A stretch of 64,000 nucleotides of DNA from Kitagawia praeruptora (GCA_037693485.1 CM075344.1:75449501-75513500); one strand, 5' to 3'. Shown: positions 11,830 to 25,200, counted from the first letter of the stretch. The notes: generated by a model from the sequence alone, not told the origin. Numbers and translations: made by a program.

Positions 11830-12111
11830 TGTTAGTCACAGAGACATGCCTGTTTAACTCTAATAACAAGCCTAATTGTTTGTAATACTTTGCTTTACTT
11901 ACATGACCTCTTAACTGAGGGAACCTCTAGTTGTAGAGTTTCTACTTGTTCTGTACTTGAAGTAGGCATCAAATTCTCGCTGTGTAACTGTACTTATTGA
12001 GTCAAGAATAATGCTTGAAAGAAGTTCCAAGGTTCATGCCTCAAGCAAAGAGATGAAGACTGTCAAATAAATCACAGTTGGGATTTGAAGAAATGAAGAA
12101 TTTGCCTAAGT

Positions 12112-12506
12112 ACCAATTCGAGAAGTAGTTTTGTCTATTCGAGAAGTCCAACATTCGAGAAGTTAGGGATTCGATATCTCAAGACACTATTCGATATCTC
12201 TGAATACACTGTTCGATATCTCATTCGATATCTTAGAGATTCGATATGTCTACTGCTCTATTCGAGAACTCAAGAAGTCAACAAGTCAAAGTGGTATTCG
12301 AGTTCTCAAAGAGTCAACAAGTCAAAGTTCCATTCGATATCTCAAGGACTCAGCTATTCGATATCTCAGGGATTCGACATATCAAAATGCTCTATTCGAC
12401 AACTCAAGGATTCCCAGAGAAAAGAGCTATTCGAGAAGTGATTCGATATGTCATATAACAGTATTCGAGAACTCAGAGTTATCGATCAAGTCAATCCTAG
12501 TTCTCG
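12112..12506 (+). repeat. TTCGAGAA / TTCGATATC short-motif array in E1 U3
   Basis: About 400 bp in which ATTCGAGAAGT, ATTCGAGAACTC and ATTCGATATCTC recur every 15-40 bases (more than a dozen by eye), mixed with AAGTCAACAAGTCAAAG repeats. TTCGAGAA has the TTCnnGAA spacing of paired heat-shock-element units. The position, upstream of the LTR TATA box, is that of an enhancer. The reverse-complement motif forms another array at 35449-35880. Confidence 0.7.
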
Positions 12507-12511
12507 AATCA

Positions 12512-14939
12512 TGACAAGGCTGTCGCGTGCCTATCAAATAATAATATCTAACTAATCCTTCTAACTGTGTAGCAGGGTAAGTCAGAGTCGATCCCACAGA
12601 GATAAACGTATCAATCACTAGTTGTTTCTGATTTAATTCGGCTAAGCAAGTAACACAATAAATATTGAGAATTTATTAAACTAAACTTATGCTAAAGCGA
12701 ATTGTGTTTATATTAAATCAAATATTAAAAACATCCAGAATTAAGCGTCCCCACTAGCATGAATTGATGCAATCGTGAATTTCCTCCCTAATTAATCAGA
12801 TATATTACTCAAAAGGAAAGATGCGCCCTAAAAATACCAATAACCTCTCTCGAGTATTAATGGCTTCTCTTAAAATACAAATGATGTAAATGAGTCGATA
12901 CGCTCACGAACAGTTCGGTGTTCGGTTCGAAAAAAGTTCGATTCGAGTTCGGTTCGATTTGTAACGAGTCGAACATGAACACGATTTTGGGGTTCGTCTC
13001 GTAAATGAGCTGAACCTGAACATGACATAGTTCGGCTCGAAAGTTCGCGAACAAGTTCGATTATACAGTTCATGAGTAAGTTCGTTAATATAGTTCGTGA
13101 ATCTTGTTCGTAAATATTGTTCATTAATAAGTTTGTTCACAAACTTCATATATATATGTTCTTCAAAATATTTCATTAACATTTAATGGGAGTTTTTGAA
13201 TTCACGATAATTTTAAATAATTGTATAAGTAAGTGTAACGAAATAATATGTTAGTTTATTTTGTCTATTCATTATATTTTCTTTGTTTAAATTTATGATT
13301 TTTTTATTAATAATAATTAAATTATACATATGTTACATTATAAATTATAACATTAGTTCGTTATGTATTAACTAAATTTGATCCAAATTTGATTCGTTGA
13401 TAAATCTAAATTTGAAGCATTTCTAAAGTTTTCAATGTTTCATCCCCAATTTTATTTTTATTTTAATTGCATTAAAAATTTTCTAGAAAAAAAGGTTGAG
13501 ATGTTCATGAACACGAAATCATGAACACTATTCATGAGATATTCGTGAATAGTAGCTCGTTAGACATGTTCGTGAACTGTTCGCGAACATGTTCGTGAAT
13601 AAAATTTTTCTTAACGAGTCGATACACAAACAAAAATATTGGCTCGATTAAAGTTCGAGTTCGAGTTCGAGTTCGATGTATTTATAACAAGCTGATACAC
13701 GAACAGTTAAGAGTTCGGCTCGGTTCGACTCATTTACACCCCTATACAATCAATCCTATTCTCATGGTATCATGTAATTTAGAGACATTAATCACAGCAC
13801 CCTAAATTCCTAACAATCCATTCTACCTATTCTCATGGGGAATTTCATGTTCTTATTGGATAAATCACAACCACCTAAATCCAACTCTCGTTGATAAGTA
13901 GATATTGGTTCAAACAATACACATAATCATATTTGATTTGTAATTGCTAATTAAAACAACTCAATAAGCAAGAGCAATTAAACAATCAAATTGGGGGAAT
14001 TGGAGATTCACACATCAACCATAACTAGGGTTCTACTTAACCCTAGATTATTTATCTACTCACTCATGATTGAATTTACTAAACAAGAGATATAAGAATT
14101 GTAAGATGAACACATAATGATAAAGAATAGAGAAAAACTTTGAATCTTCTATCTTCAAGGAAAATAAAAGTTCTCTGGAAAATCTCCCCAGCCAAGTGTT
14201 TACAAAGTTGTGTGTATAAAATAAAATCTTCGATCCCCTATTCTCAATCCTAGATGTGTTTATATAATGCTAAAAAGACTTAATTAGATGACCCAAAAAT
14301 AATTTTGGCCCAAACTAATATATTACAATTAATATTAGAAGTAGGAAACATATAAAACTGAATTTTTTTCTACAAAGACTCGCGCACAGGACAGGGGCTG
14401 TGAGGCGCTGCTGCGCAAGAATTCCGCGCTGTTGCGCATCACCAGGTAGCGCAGCTGCCCTTCCTATGGCGCTGTTGCGCCCGTTCCCTCCTGGAATTTC
14501 AGCTTCTCGCGCTGTTGCGCGTTAGTCTCTCTGTCCAGCCACTGCTGCCTCCTGGTCGCGCCTTTCTAAGTGGCGCACCTGCGCTATGTCTAGAGCTCCT
14601 GCGCCTCCTATTCCCTGTAAAGTCAGTACAACAATTGTGTTGTTGCTCTTTAATTAGCGCAACTGCACTTCAAAGCCCCTGGATTTCTCTATTTTGTTCC
14701 AAAAATTGCTTAACAACGAACCAAAATTTCTTCATTTCTTCTCCTAAATTCACCAAATCAATTTCAGGAACTAAAAATCACATAAATCATTAAATAATGC
14801 TCGATTTCTTTCAACTTGGCAATTATTTATTTCCTGCACAAATTCATTAAAAACTAATTAAATACTCACGATTATTCGCAAAAACACCGTAAATGCGGGA
14901 ATAAAATCCTATAAAGTATATATAAAATACACTCTATCA
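12512..14939. mobile_element. Solo-LTR-like insertion inside the E1 5' LTR
   Basis: Begins TGACAAGGCT, ends CTCTATCA and is flanked by perfect AATCA duplications (12507-12511 and 14940-14944). Without its own nested hAT-like element it is about 1.56 kb, close to the 1554 bp of the insertion at 937-2490. It shares with that one a CCCACAGAGAT motif near the left end (12593-12603) and a stretch of GCGC/TTGCGC repeats (about 14390-14530). No protein-coding content was recognised. Confidence 0.75.
12881..13743. mobile_element. hAT-like non-autonomous element
   Basis: An 863-bp segment. The right end, read inward, is AGGGGTGTAAATGAGTCGAA; the left end is ATGATGTAAATGAGTCGAT, a degraded inverted repeat of it. 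ATACAA flanks both sides (12875-12880 and 13744-13749), compatible with a decayed 8-bp duplication. Both arms are full of GTTCGTGAAC and GTTCGGTTCG subterminal motifs, as in plant hAT-derived miniature elements. The interior is AT-rich and encodes no transposase. Confidence 0.6.
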
Positions 14940-15556
14940 AATCACTTACTTAGTCACTTCTCGAATACATTCTTGGAGACAAAATACTGAAGAAATTGTA
15001 CAAGTCAGAAGCCTGCAACAAGCCAATGCACTTTATGGACCACAATCTGTAATGTGCTCTGGAAAGCCTACAAGGAAGCTTGGAGAGATATAAAAGAGAA
15101 AAAGAGCTAAAGAAGTGGATCTGAATAGGCTTTGCAAAGTCAAATTTGTAACCGTTTGGACACTTACTCAAACAGGATAGACAGACTAGAAAGTAATTTG
15201 TTCAGCTACCTTATTTGCAGTAAGTAGGTTGTATCCATGTTCTATAAGGATACAGCCTCACTTCCTTAGTTAACATCTTTTTTTAGAGAAGTTAAGTTCC
15301 TGATATTCATTGTAATATCTCTCTGAGAAAAACGAAGCTGAGAATACTATCATTTGTATTCACAGATTGTAACAGCCTTTATCTAATACAATATTAGATT
15401 AAAGTGATATCGTGTCTTGTGTTGTTTTTATCCGCACTCATATATTTGCACACACAAACACTTATCTTGCTACATAGATTCAAGAACAAGAAAAGTTCAA
15501 GAATCCATTCACCACCCCCCCTCTGTATTCTTTTACTGTATTCAATACTCAATAAG

Positions 15557-15568
15557 TGGTATCAGAGC
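15557..15568 (+). other. Primer-binding site of E1
   Basis: TGGTATCAGAGC, complementary to the 3' end of initiator-Met tRNA, just inside the 5' LTR and 30 bases before the gag ATG at 15599. Confidence 0.9.
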
Positions 15569-15598
15569 GGGCTGTTTAAATCTAAACAGGAAACAATC

Positions 15599-18039
15599 AT
15601 GAGTTCAAATACACCAAAGACTACAGGAACGGTGAAGGTCCCTAAGTTTGACAAAGAGAACTATAACCTCTGGAAGATCAAGATGCAGTTGTTCATCAAA
15701 GCCTCTCATCATTTGTATCTTGAGATTCTCAAGAATGGTCCCTTTGTTCCCCAACAGGAGATTCCTGAAAAGACTGTTGGAACCACAACTATTCCAAAAT
15801 CTTATGTGGCCAAGGAACCATCCAAATGGACAAAATCAGAAAAGGAGATGGTTGCTCTTGACAGTCACCTCATGTTGCTAATCATTGATTCTATGGACAT
15901 GTCAATGTTTTCAAACATTGCATCATGCACATCTGCCAAAGAAATGTGGGATCACATTGAGTGTTATGTGAAGGAACGGATGAGGTCAAGGAAAACAAGA
16001 AACAGATACTGGTCACACAGTATGAAGCTTTCATGGCACAGCCCAAGGAAAGCATCACTGAGATGTTTGAAAGATTTCATAAGCTAGTTACTGAGTTGCA
16101 GATGAATGGCAAGGTTTACAGCACAAAGGAGTTGAACATGAAGTTTCTGCTATCTTCACCAAATCATCTAGAGCAAAGGGTCATTTCTCTAAGGGAAAGA
16201 GATTTGAACAAAGTTACATATGATGTGCTCTATGGGGTTTTAAAAACTCATGAGCTTGAGTTGCTTCAGAAAAGGGCTATCCAAGCCAACCAAGGCAGAA
16301 TGATAAACACATCATGTGCCTTGATTGTCAACAAATCTATTCAAGACCTAGAAGCATCTACCAGCCAGCTAAGGATAGAGGAGGTGGTAGATGATGAAAA
16401 AACTGAAGCTGAGGTTAGTGAACCTGTTGAGGAGAAGGAGGAAGAAGAGTTTTACACTCTTGAAGAACTAGATGGGATGGAAAACACTTCATATGCCTTC
16501 ATGGCCAGAAAATTTCCAAACATCAGATTTAAGAGCAATCAACCCTTCAAACCTAAAACCCAAAACCATTAATCCAACAAGAGCAAGGCACCTGTGAAAC
16601 CAAACAAGAATAAGTTCAAAACCAGCCATGTGGATAGGTCATCAGTAAGGTGTTATAGATGTAATGACCTAGGGCATTTTGCCAGTGAATGCAAGAAGCC
16701 TAAAAAGAAGGATAGAGAGTATCTTGAGCTCGAAGCTAAGTATGAGGCCCTTCTGAAAAAGCAGACACAAGGTAAGGCCTACATAGCTGAAAGGAAGTGT
16801 TGGGATGATTCTGACAGTGATGGAGAAGAGCAAGAATTTTGTAACTATGCCTTGATGGCCAATTCCAAGGATGACACATCTTCATCAGACTCTCAGGTAC
16901 CATCTCTCACTACTATAGACATGTCTGTTTCTGAATATAAATGCATGATTGAATAACTATCTGTTGAGATGTTTAATATTCATACTAGTATGACTGTTGC
17001 TAATGAAGAAATTGCTAAACTGTCTACTAGAAATGAAATATTAACCAAAAAGAATGAGGAACTTGAGCTAACTGCTATGCAAGTAGAAAACCTTAAGAAA
17101 GAAGTTGAATATCTGCAGAATAAGGTTCTATGTGCTAGTCAAGTTAAAAAGGCCCTTAGGGATGAACTAGCTGAAAATGAATTCAAACTGAAAACTTTTA
17201 AGAAATCATCTGGTCTAGTGCAATCCTACTATGAGAAAATTCAAGCAAAACCCAAGGCTGCTATTGGACTTGACTATGACACTTTTAAACAGAGGAAATA
17301 CTATGCTATCATTGAAGATGACACGGTTGTTCATGAGGAAGTGCCTCACACTTTGAAAAAGGCTGAAAATCTAATTTTTAAAGAACCAACATTTGAAATT
17401 GATGAGGATGCCTTACTCATCAAACAAATGTTGAATGATGAAGATGAGGCACAATCCAGTGAACAACAAGCATCCTCTAAGAGTGAGAGTGTCAAGCCAA
17501 AAGCCAAGGAGCCAGTAGGTGATAGGTCAAGACCTAAGAAGTTTGTTAAGTTTGTTTCAGCTGGGAAGAGTGAATTTGAGAAGAAAGTGACTAAGAAGAA
17601 ACAGAACATAAATGGCAAGTTAGGGATTAACAAAGATAATAACTATGCTTATATGCCTAATGCCCCTAGGAAAACTTGTCAGAACTGTTTCAGTACCAAT
17701 CATCTAACTCATGCATGCAAGAAACCTGTTGGTAGTGTGCCCAAACCTTTCTATGATTGTTCTGTGCCTCTAAGACATAGAGATGCTCCATTCTGTGATA
17801 AATTTGACTGTATGCCATGCAACATGAATGTTATAACTAGTTGTTTTAATTTGAAAAGGCAATTCATTGATGGTTGTATCAGTCACAATTCTCACACACA
17901 CTACACAAGGTCAAAGTCTTCAAGTCCTCCTAAAGCTAGGAAGGTACCTTTGTCACCTAAGTCTGAGGCCTCAGGCTTTAAGACTTCTAACAGTGACAAG
18001 AAGACTAATACCAAGAAAGTTGATAAGCATGTTGTTTAT
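15599..18039 (+). pseudogene. gag: E1 gag (Sirevirus type), broken and interrupted by E2
   Basis: Starts at ATG 15599 after the PBS. The N-terminal copia gag domain begins with VPKFDKENYNLWKIKMQLF. A frameshift near 15963 moves the reading to the next frame, where YEAFMAQPKESITEMFERFH and the rest of the capsid-like region continue. In-frame TAA codons interrupt it at 16570 and 16954, with clear homology on both sides. A zinc knuckle CYRCNDLGHFASEC is encoded near 16650, a coiled coil around 17000-17170, and a second knuckle CQNCFSTNHLTHAC near 17680. The frame reaches TTTAT at 18035-18039, where E2 is inserted, and resumes at 32424 for about 20 codons to a stop at 32481. The whole protein would be about 835 residues. 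Confidence 0.9.
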
Positions 18040-19092
18040 TGAAAGGCAGAGTGTGTAAACTTGTAACACTATAACTAATGTAACTCAACTAAAAGAAAAG
18101 ATACTTAACCGGAAGACAATCAAGAACAAGAAGCCACAAAGAAATCAACACTAAATGAAGACAAGGTAATTGATACAATTCAACATGTTAACTATGATCA
18201 AGCCAAGAAGAAATCATTGAGAGAAGTTCAAGTCAAAGTTGTTCATGCCTCAGTGATTTGAAAAGCCAAGAATCAAGATCATAACTATCAGTATCAATAA
18301 GACAAATTGATTTCAAGTGAACAAGAAGGAAAGCAAACATTGGAAAGCTACATTACTAATTGAATATGGTAATTTATTCAAGAAGCAAAAACACTATCAA
18401 GACTAGTCACTTATGAACCAGACCAGTGCATCAAGTGTCAGGACATTGATAGCAAGTTTATGTCAGTAATAAAGATCCATGTTCAAGAGCTTGGTGAAGA
18501 ATAAAGAAGACATGAAGATATCACAAGTTCAAGATGTGCATTGAAGTTTCAAGTTGAAGACCAGAATATTCTCTAAGTACTAAATATTCTAAATGACCAA
18601 GTAGAATATTTCTAAGTAGAAGTTCTACTTAGAAATTTGAGATGGCTAAGTAGAAATTCTCAAGTAGAAGTTCTACTTAAAGTGCAGTTTCAACATGACA
18701 CATGGCATCTTCTGATTGGCAGATTTCCAAGCTTTCAAGATAAGACAAGATTTATGTGGACATCATTGGGCCACGTATATCTTAGTCTTTGAAGACTACA
18801 GGACATAGATTACATGTAGTATAAATAGAAGTACTTGTGTAATATTTCATGAGAGCAATTTTTGAGAGAAACACATGTAAAAGAGAGAGAGTGTATTCAC
18901 AGAGCTTAGTATCATTTACTACTCTCTGAACTTCTGTTATACTTTGTAATGAATGTTATAGCAACCACTTCAAGTTATATATAAGACATATATTCCTTGA
19001 ATCTGTGTGTTCATTTATTGCATCGTATTTATTGCTTATCAAATTCGAAAAGTTGTATTCACCCCCCCTCTACAACACATTTGGACCTAACA
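18040..19092 (+). repeat. 5' LTR of E2
   Basis: 1053 bp, TGAAAGGCAG to GGACCTAACA. TATA box TATAAATA at 18820-18827. Upstream in U3 (about 18600-18685) lies a cluster of AAGTAGAA repeats that includes the palindrome AGTAGAAGTTCTACTTAG, able to form a hairpin. Confidence 0.95.
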
Positions 19093-19767
19093 ATTGGTAT
19101 CAGAGCTGATGTTTAACACACAAAACATAGATCCTTGTGTTTGGTAGAAGAATCGTGAGTTTTCATTTTCTAGATCTACTTTTCGAAAATTCTCGAAAAG
19201 TGAGCTTTAATTCGTTTGTAGTGAAAACTCATCCGAAAAAATTATTTAAATACTCCAGGTGTGATTATTTAGCTTGGGTGTATTTTAATTAATTTTTGTG
19301 AATTAATCTGGGTACTTTGATATTTGGTGTTCTTGAGTGTTCATCATTTGTTCTTATTAAAGAAGACAACCCAACAACTTTTTAATTTCCTGTTCAAAAA
19401 GATATAAAGTGAAAAAGGTGTTTTTGGACTTTTGATATTATTCACGGCCGAAAGCATATCAGAAGATATTAAGTACCTAGCACGTGGGTTAGGTGATTTA
19501 GGTGAGTAAAGCCTCAAAAGTCAAAAAGGTGTTAAAGAGATAATATTGTTTATTCAATATTAAAGTGACCTGCAGCAAATTTATTCCAAGGACAAAAGTT
19601 CTACATAGAGTTTCTACTTGAGATTTTCTACATAGAAATTCGACTTGGATAATTTCTACTTGGTGAAGTTCGACTTGAACAAAAATTTCTACTTAGAGAA
19701 ATTTTGACTTAAGCAGAAGTTCTACATATATATTCTACACAGCATAGTCTTGGGTTCTTAGAAACTT
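19093..19767 (+). promoter_or_regulatory. E2 PBS and untranslated leader with TTCTAC/TTCGACTT repeats
   Basis: PBS TGGTATCAGAGC at 19095-19106 (initiator-Met tRNA). The leader is about 670 bases. Its last 160 (about 19595-19745) repeat TTCTACTTGG, TTCGACTTGA and TTCTACATAG at short intervals, related to the U3 motifs of the same LTR but here inside the transcript. No coding frame is supported. Confidence 0.75.
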
Positions 19768-22236
19768 TTGGTGACCAGAATTAAAATTGCTCCTAAAAAT
19801 GCATTCAAGATCCCAATGTTCAACCGAGATCACTATGAAGAATGGGTTTTCAGAATGAGACTCTACTTAGAGACAGTTAACCCTGAATATCTGGAAGTCC
19901 TTGACAAGGGTAAATTTGTTCCAATGGTGGCTATTCCTGAGCGTACGGAAGGAGAGGAGGTTATACCACCTCGGTCTGAGCCTAAAAAGTCAGCGGACTT
20001 TTCAGATGCTGACAAGGAGCAAATAGCTTATGATACTTCCGTACGACAAACCTTGATGGAATCCCTTGATCATGAAATGTTCAACATAGTCAAAGGTCTG
20101 ACTACAGCAAAGAAGATTTGGGACAAGATAGAAGTTGTCATGGAAGGATCTGCAGAGGTTAGAAGCAACAAGACACTTATACTCAAGATGGAGTATGACA
20201 CCTTCAGAATAAGAAAAGGAGAAGGCATAACAGACGTCTATCTAAGATTCAGTCAGTTGGTATTGGATTTGAATCTGAGAGGTGTATCTCTCCCCATGGT
20301 TGAGACCAATACGAGATATCTGAGGAACCAGCCAAAGAGCATTGAACATAGGGTCTACGCAGTAAGAGAAACCAGAGATTTGCATACAACTTCTCTGGAA
20401 GAATATTATGGAATACTAAAGACCTATGAGCTGGAGACACTTCAAGATCAAGCATGGGACAATGATTCAAAAGGAAAAGAAACTGCATCAGGATTAGTTG
20501 CTGATGAGGAAGAGTCTAAGAAGGCAATGATTGTAGAAAAGTCTAAATCATCACCTGCACCACATCAAGTTGATAATGATGACGAGTGCACATCTAACAG
20601 TGATGATGACTACTTCACCCAAGAAGAGCTGGACAACATAGACGATAGTGTCGTGGCATACATGGCAAGGAAGTTCAGCAACATGAGATTCAGAAAGAGC
20701 AACCGACCTTAGAGAAATTCTTCATCTTACTATCGGGTTGCTAGGGGTGGTAGTAGTTCGTCAGGCTACAAAGGTAAAGGCAAGAGTACCAGCTACAAAT
20801 CTCCTTTGGATTTCAAAATGAAGTTCAAATGCTATAACTGTGGTGAAGCTGGACACTTTGCTACGGACTGCAAAAAGCCTAAACAGACTTATCCAAAAGA
20901 GACATATGAAGCCCTCAAAAGCAAGTATGAATCGCTGGTGAAGGAAAGACATGGAAAAAGAGCTTTATTAGTAACAGAAGGAAGAGCTTGGGATGATTCA
21001 GATGAGGAAGATGTTACTCATGTAGCAAACTTTGCCCTCATGGCTGAGACATCAGAGGAACCAGAGGTACCAGTTCTAACTCTTAAAGTAGAAATGTCCA
21101 TTGATGATTATAAGGAACAGAACGGGGCTCTTAGCGAAGAGATCTATATGTTGTGCAAAAGCCTAGACACTTCTCAAAAGGAACAGAAAACACTTGTCGC
21201 CAAAAGCAGAATGCTTGAGGCAAAAGTGGAAGAGTTAGAGGCTGCTTGCACTGTAGATACTTCCCTAAGAGATTTTATTAAATCTTTGGAACACAAGCTC
21301 ATCCTTAAGGGAGAAATAGAAGCATGTCTTAGGAACAAACTAGCTGAGTTAGAAATTAAATGCGAAGCTTACAAACTAGCTGCTAGTAAAGTGTATGTAG
21401 ATAACGACACATTTAAGAAGATAACTGGAATAGGTATAGGACTTGACTATTCTAACTTATCTAAGAAAGAAGGGAAGAGACCTATCGACACTAGTTCTAG
21501 TGACCTTAAAAAGGAAATTCCTAGCATTCTTAAATCTACTGTCAAACCTATCTTCAAACACCTTGTTCCTCAATTAGAAGAAGAGACTGAATTAATAGCT
21601 AGATATGAGATTGAGATGGAAGATCGCCAGGAAGCACAACCTATAACTCCTATCAAACAAGTTAAAATCAATTTCCCTAGAGATGAATCTAAAGCAGGAA
21701 TAGGAGCTAAGGTTGTTAAACAACAAGGTAAGAAAGAAAAAGGCATAAAAGAGGTTAAGGCTGAACGAATAAAGAAAGCATGTTATCATTGTAAATCTAC
21801 TGAACATATTTCTTATGCATGTAAAGCTAACATAAATGTTCCTGCTGCACATGCCGTGCCTGCCACACATACGATGATTAATCTGCATCAAAATCATGCA
21901 CAATGTGGTCAACCTAATTGTATGCCATGCACTTTTAACATCATGCAAACTTTTGTGAATTTAATGAATGCATCTAGCTAGTCATGCTCAAATACTGCTG
22001 CTAGTTCAAACATCAAAAAGAAGCATGTGAGAGCCAAGACTGTCAGTCCTCCTAAAGTTAGGAGTGACAAACCTTCTCCTAAGACTGACAAATCTGTCAA
22101 GTCTGAGAAAGGAAAGGAGAAAGTCGAAAGCTCTAGTAATGATAAGAAAAGTGCATCTCCTGTTGTTAAATCTGTTGATTCTCGATCTTATAGAAAAGCC
22201 GAGCCCAATCAAAGTTGGGTTTTGAAGAACGTCTAA
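19768..22236 (+). pseudogene. gag: E2 gag (Sirevirus type), two in-frame stops
   Basis: The frame opens after a stop at 19759 and begins TTG-GTG-ACC at 19768. No ATG precedes the conserved N-terminus (IPMFNRDHYEEWVFRMRLYL), suggesting the start codon was lost. About 822 codons follow: a copia gag domain, a zinc knuckle CYNCGEAGHFATDC near 20830, a long coiled coil (about 21150-21400), a second knuckle CYHCKSTEHISYAC near 21780, and the Cys-rich QCGQPNCMPC also seen in E1. TAG codons at 20710 and 21979 interrupt an otherwise continuous frame. It ends WVLKNV-stop at 22234, 17 bases before protease begins in another frame. Confidence 0.9.
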
Positions 22237-22237
22237 T

Positions 22238-22256
22238 CAATCTGTCATTGCAGGGC
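22238..22256 (+). other. Splice-acceptor-like site at the E2 gag-protease junction
   Basis: A pyrimidine-leaning CAATCTGTCATTGCAG ends at 22253, between the gag stop and protease, and is followed by GGC, the first in-phase codon of the protease frame. Equivalent TTGCAG|GGC sites occur in E1 (ending 32500) and E3 (minus strand, ending at 47248). Whether it is used as a 3' splice site is inference. Confidence 0.55.
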
Positions 22257-25200
22257 ATTAAGCAGAATAGAAATAAAGTTATATGGGTGCTAGACAGTGG
22301 AGCATCGAGGCATATTACTGGAAACAAGTCCCTGCTTACAGAGTTGGTTATGAAGGCTGGCCCTTATGTTACCTTTGGAGATGACAGCATAGGTGTGACA
22401 AAGGGATACGGCAAACTGAAGACTGGTAATGTCATCATTGAAGATATTTCCTATGTTGAGGGACTGAAGCACAATCTGTTGAGTATCAGTCAATTCTGTG
22501 ACAAAGGTTACGAAATTGTCTTCAACAAGAAAGGTGTATCAATCACTCACATCAAGGAAGGCTCATTAGCTTTGGGAGGAGTTCGAAAGGCAGATCTTTT
22601 TGTTGTGGACATGGATTCAGCAAATCAGAATGAGGTCACCTGTTTCTACAGCAGAGCTTCGGATGATGAAAGCTGGTTATGGCACAAAAAGCTATCTCAC
22701 TTAAACTTCAAAACGATGAATGCTCTCGCGAGACGAGAATTGGTGAGAGATCTACCTCAAATGGAGTTCGCCCCTAAAGGACTCTGTGAAGCTTGTGAAA
22801 TGGGAAAGTCGAAGCGAGCATCGCATAAAAGCAAAGAAATTTCTAGTATTACCGAGCCACTGCAACTTCTTCATATGGATTTATTTGGCCCAGTGATTGT
22901 CTTATCTTTGTCTAGGAAAAGATATGCATTGGTAATCGTGGATGACTTCTCCAAGTATACATGGGTATTGTTCGCAATGACGAAAGACGAAGTACCTTTC
23001 CTAATCATTGATCACATCACTCAAATTGAGAATGTTTCAACACTTACTGTGAAGACGATTAGATCAGACAATGGCACTGAATTCAAAAATGCAGTGTTGA
23101 ATGACTTCTATGTATCTAAGGGAATACGTCGTCAGTATTCAGCCCCGAGAACTCCACAGCAAAATGGAGTAGTTGAAAGGAAGAATAGAACATTGGTTGA
23201 AGCAGCAAGAACTTTGTTGTATGATTCGAAACTTCCTCTGTACTTCTGGGCCGAAGCAGTGAGTACCGTGTGTTACACTCAAAATAGAACCTTGATCATA
23301 AAAGATAAAGAAAAGACATCATGTGAGCTAATGAACAGTAGAAGACCAACAATCAAATACTTTCATGTCTTTGGAGCAAAATGCTATGTACTTATAGATG
23401 ATGAAAATCTAGGCAAGTTTGCAGCAAAAGCTCGTGAAGGAATCTTTGTTGGTTACTCCACAGATGTGGTGGCAGCTTATAGGGTGTTCTTAGTGAATGA
23501 TCGAAAAGTGACTGAAAGCTACAACGTCAGATTCGACGATACCAAACTCCCATCAATTTCTAGAGATTCTAGTGAACCTGAGTCCCTAAAATTTCAGAAT
23601 CTGGACTTGGATGAACTTGAAGATGAACCTGAGTTAGTTGTCCCATTAAATGTTCCAAGTGTACGTGAAGAACCTGAGTCTAGTGGATAATCTAATTCTA
23701 CAAGATCAGAAGAGACTTCTTCAGTACGAACCGGCAACAACTCAGGGGGAGTAAATAGCAGCTCAAGGACAAGTGTTCAAGGCTCGAGACGAGATGACAC
23801 TAGTTCTATAGGAGCTGGCACTAACTCAGGGGGAGTTAGTGAAAATAATCAAAGTAGTCAACACCACAACTCAGAAAGTCAAGCTGAATCATCAAGACAA
23901 TTTCCAAGAGAACGGGTATGGAATAGAGACCATCCGTTTGAATTAATTATTGGTGATCCAGATGCTGGTGTGACTACTAGAAGAACTGCAAGAGCTGACC
24001 TGGCTAATATTTGCTTATATTCTGGGTTCTTATCCAAGCTTGAACCTAAAGAAATAGAAGAAGCTCTTGGTGATGCTGATTGGGTGATTGCAATGCAAGA
24101 GGAACTCAATCAGTTTGAAAGGCAGAAAGTTTGGAAACTGGTACCCCGACCAAAGAACATATCAGTAATTGGAGCTAGGTGGGTATTCAGAAATAAAATG
24201 GATGAAAATGGACTTGTAACACGAAACAAGGCTCGTTTGGTTGCAAAAGGTTATTCTCAGCGAGAAGGAATTGATTATGATGAGACCTATGCACCGGTTG
24301 CAAGACTTGAGGCAGTCAGGATGTTCTTGGCATTTGCAGCACATAAGAACTTCAAGGTTTTTCAGATGGATGTGAAAAGTGCCTTCCTGAACGGAGAGTT
24401 AGAAGAAGAAGTGTATCTGGAACAGCCGCCTGGCTTCATTGATCCAGAACTTGTAGATTTTGTGTATCTTCTCTTCAAATCTGTCTATGGCCTCAGGCAA
24501 TCCCCAAGGCGATGGTATGAAACCCTATCCTTATTTTTAATTGAAAGTGGTTTTACTAGGGGAGTAATTGATAAAACACTGTTCTATAAAAATGTAAAGA
24601 ATGATTTAATACTTGTTCAAGTCTATGTGGACGATATTATTTTTGGGTCATCTAATGAGCGTTTGTGCGAGAAATTTGATAAGCTAATGCAGGAAAAATA
24701 TGAGATGAGCATGATGGGAGAGCTGTCCTTCTTCCTTGGATTACAGATCAGTCAGAGAAAAGATGGTATCTTTATCTGTCAATCCAAGTACGTCAGAGAT
24801 TTACTCAAGAAGTACAATCTAGAAGATGCATCAGCAGCTAAGACTCCCATGGCAACAGCCACGAAGCTTGATGAAGACAAATCAGGTAAACCAGTTGACA
24901 TCACAAGCTATCGAGGTATGATTGGCTCACTTCTCTATTTAACTGCAAGTAGACCCGATATAATGTTCGTGACTTGTTTATGTGCAAGGTTCCAAGCGGA
25001 TCCTAGAGAATCACATCTCGTAGCCGTCAAAAGAATTTTTAGGTATCTCAAGGGCACACCAAATCTAGGGATTTGGTACCCAAGAGATACAGGTTTTAAT
25101 CTAATTGGCTATTCGGATTCAGACTATGCAGGTTGCAGGATTGATAGGAAAAGCACATCTGGTGCTTGTCAATTTCTTGGCAGAAGATTGGTGTCCTGGC

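Larger units (their letters stand above)
11830..15554 (+). repeat. 5' LTR of E1, interrupted
   Basis: Starts TGTTAGTCAC at 11830 and runs to about 15554, just before the primer-binding site. Removing the 12512-14939 insertion leaves about 1.29 kb. The right terminus reads CAATA, not the expected ACA, so the exact end is uncertain by a few bases. A TATA-like TATAAAAG lies at 15089-15096. The segment upstream of it (U3) contains a dense TTCGA motif array. Confidence 0.75.

Noticed and set aside
12857..13182. Three overlapping minus-strand frames in the hAT-like element
   Set aside because: Generated by the GTTCG/CGAAC subterminal repeats in three frames; no transposase motif.
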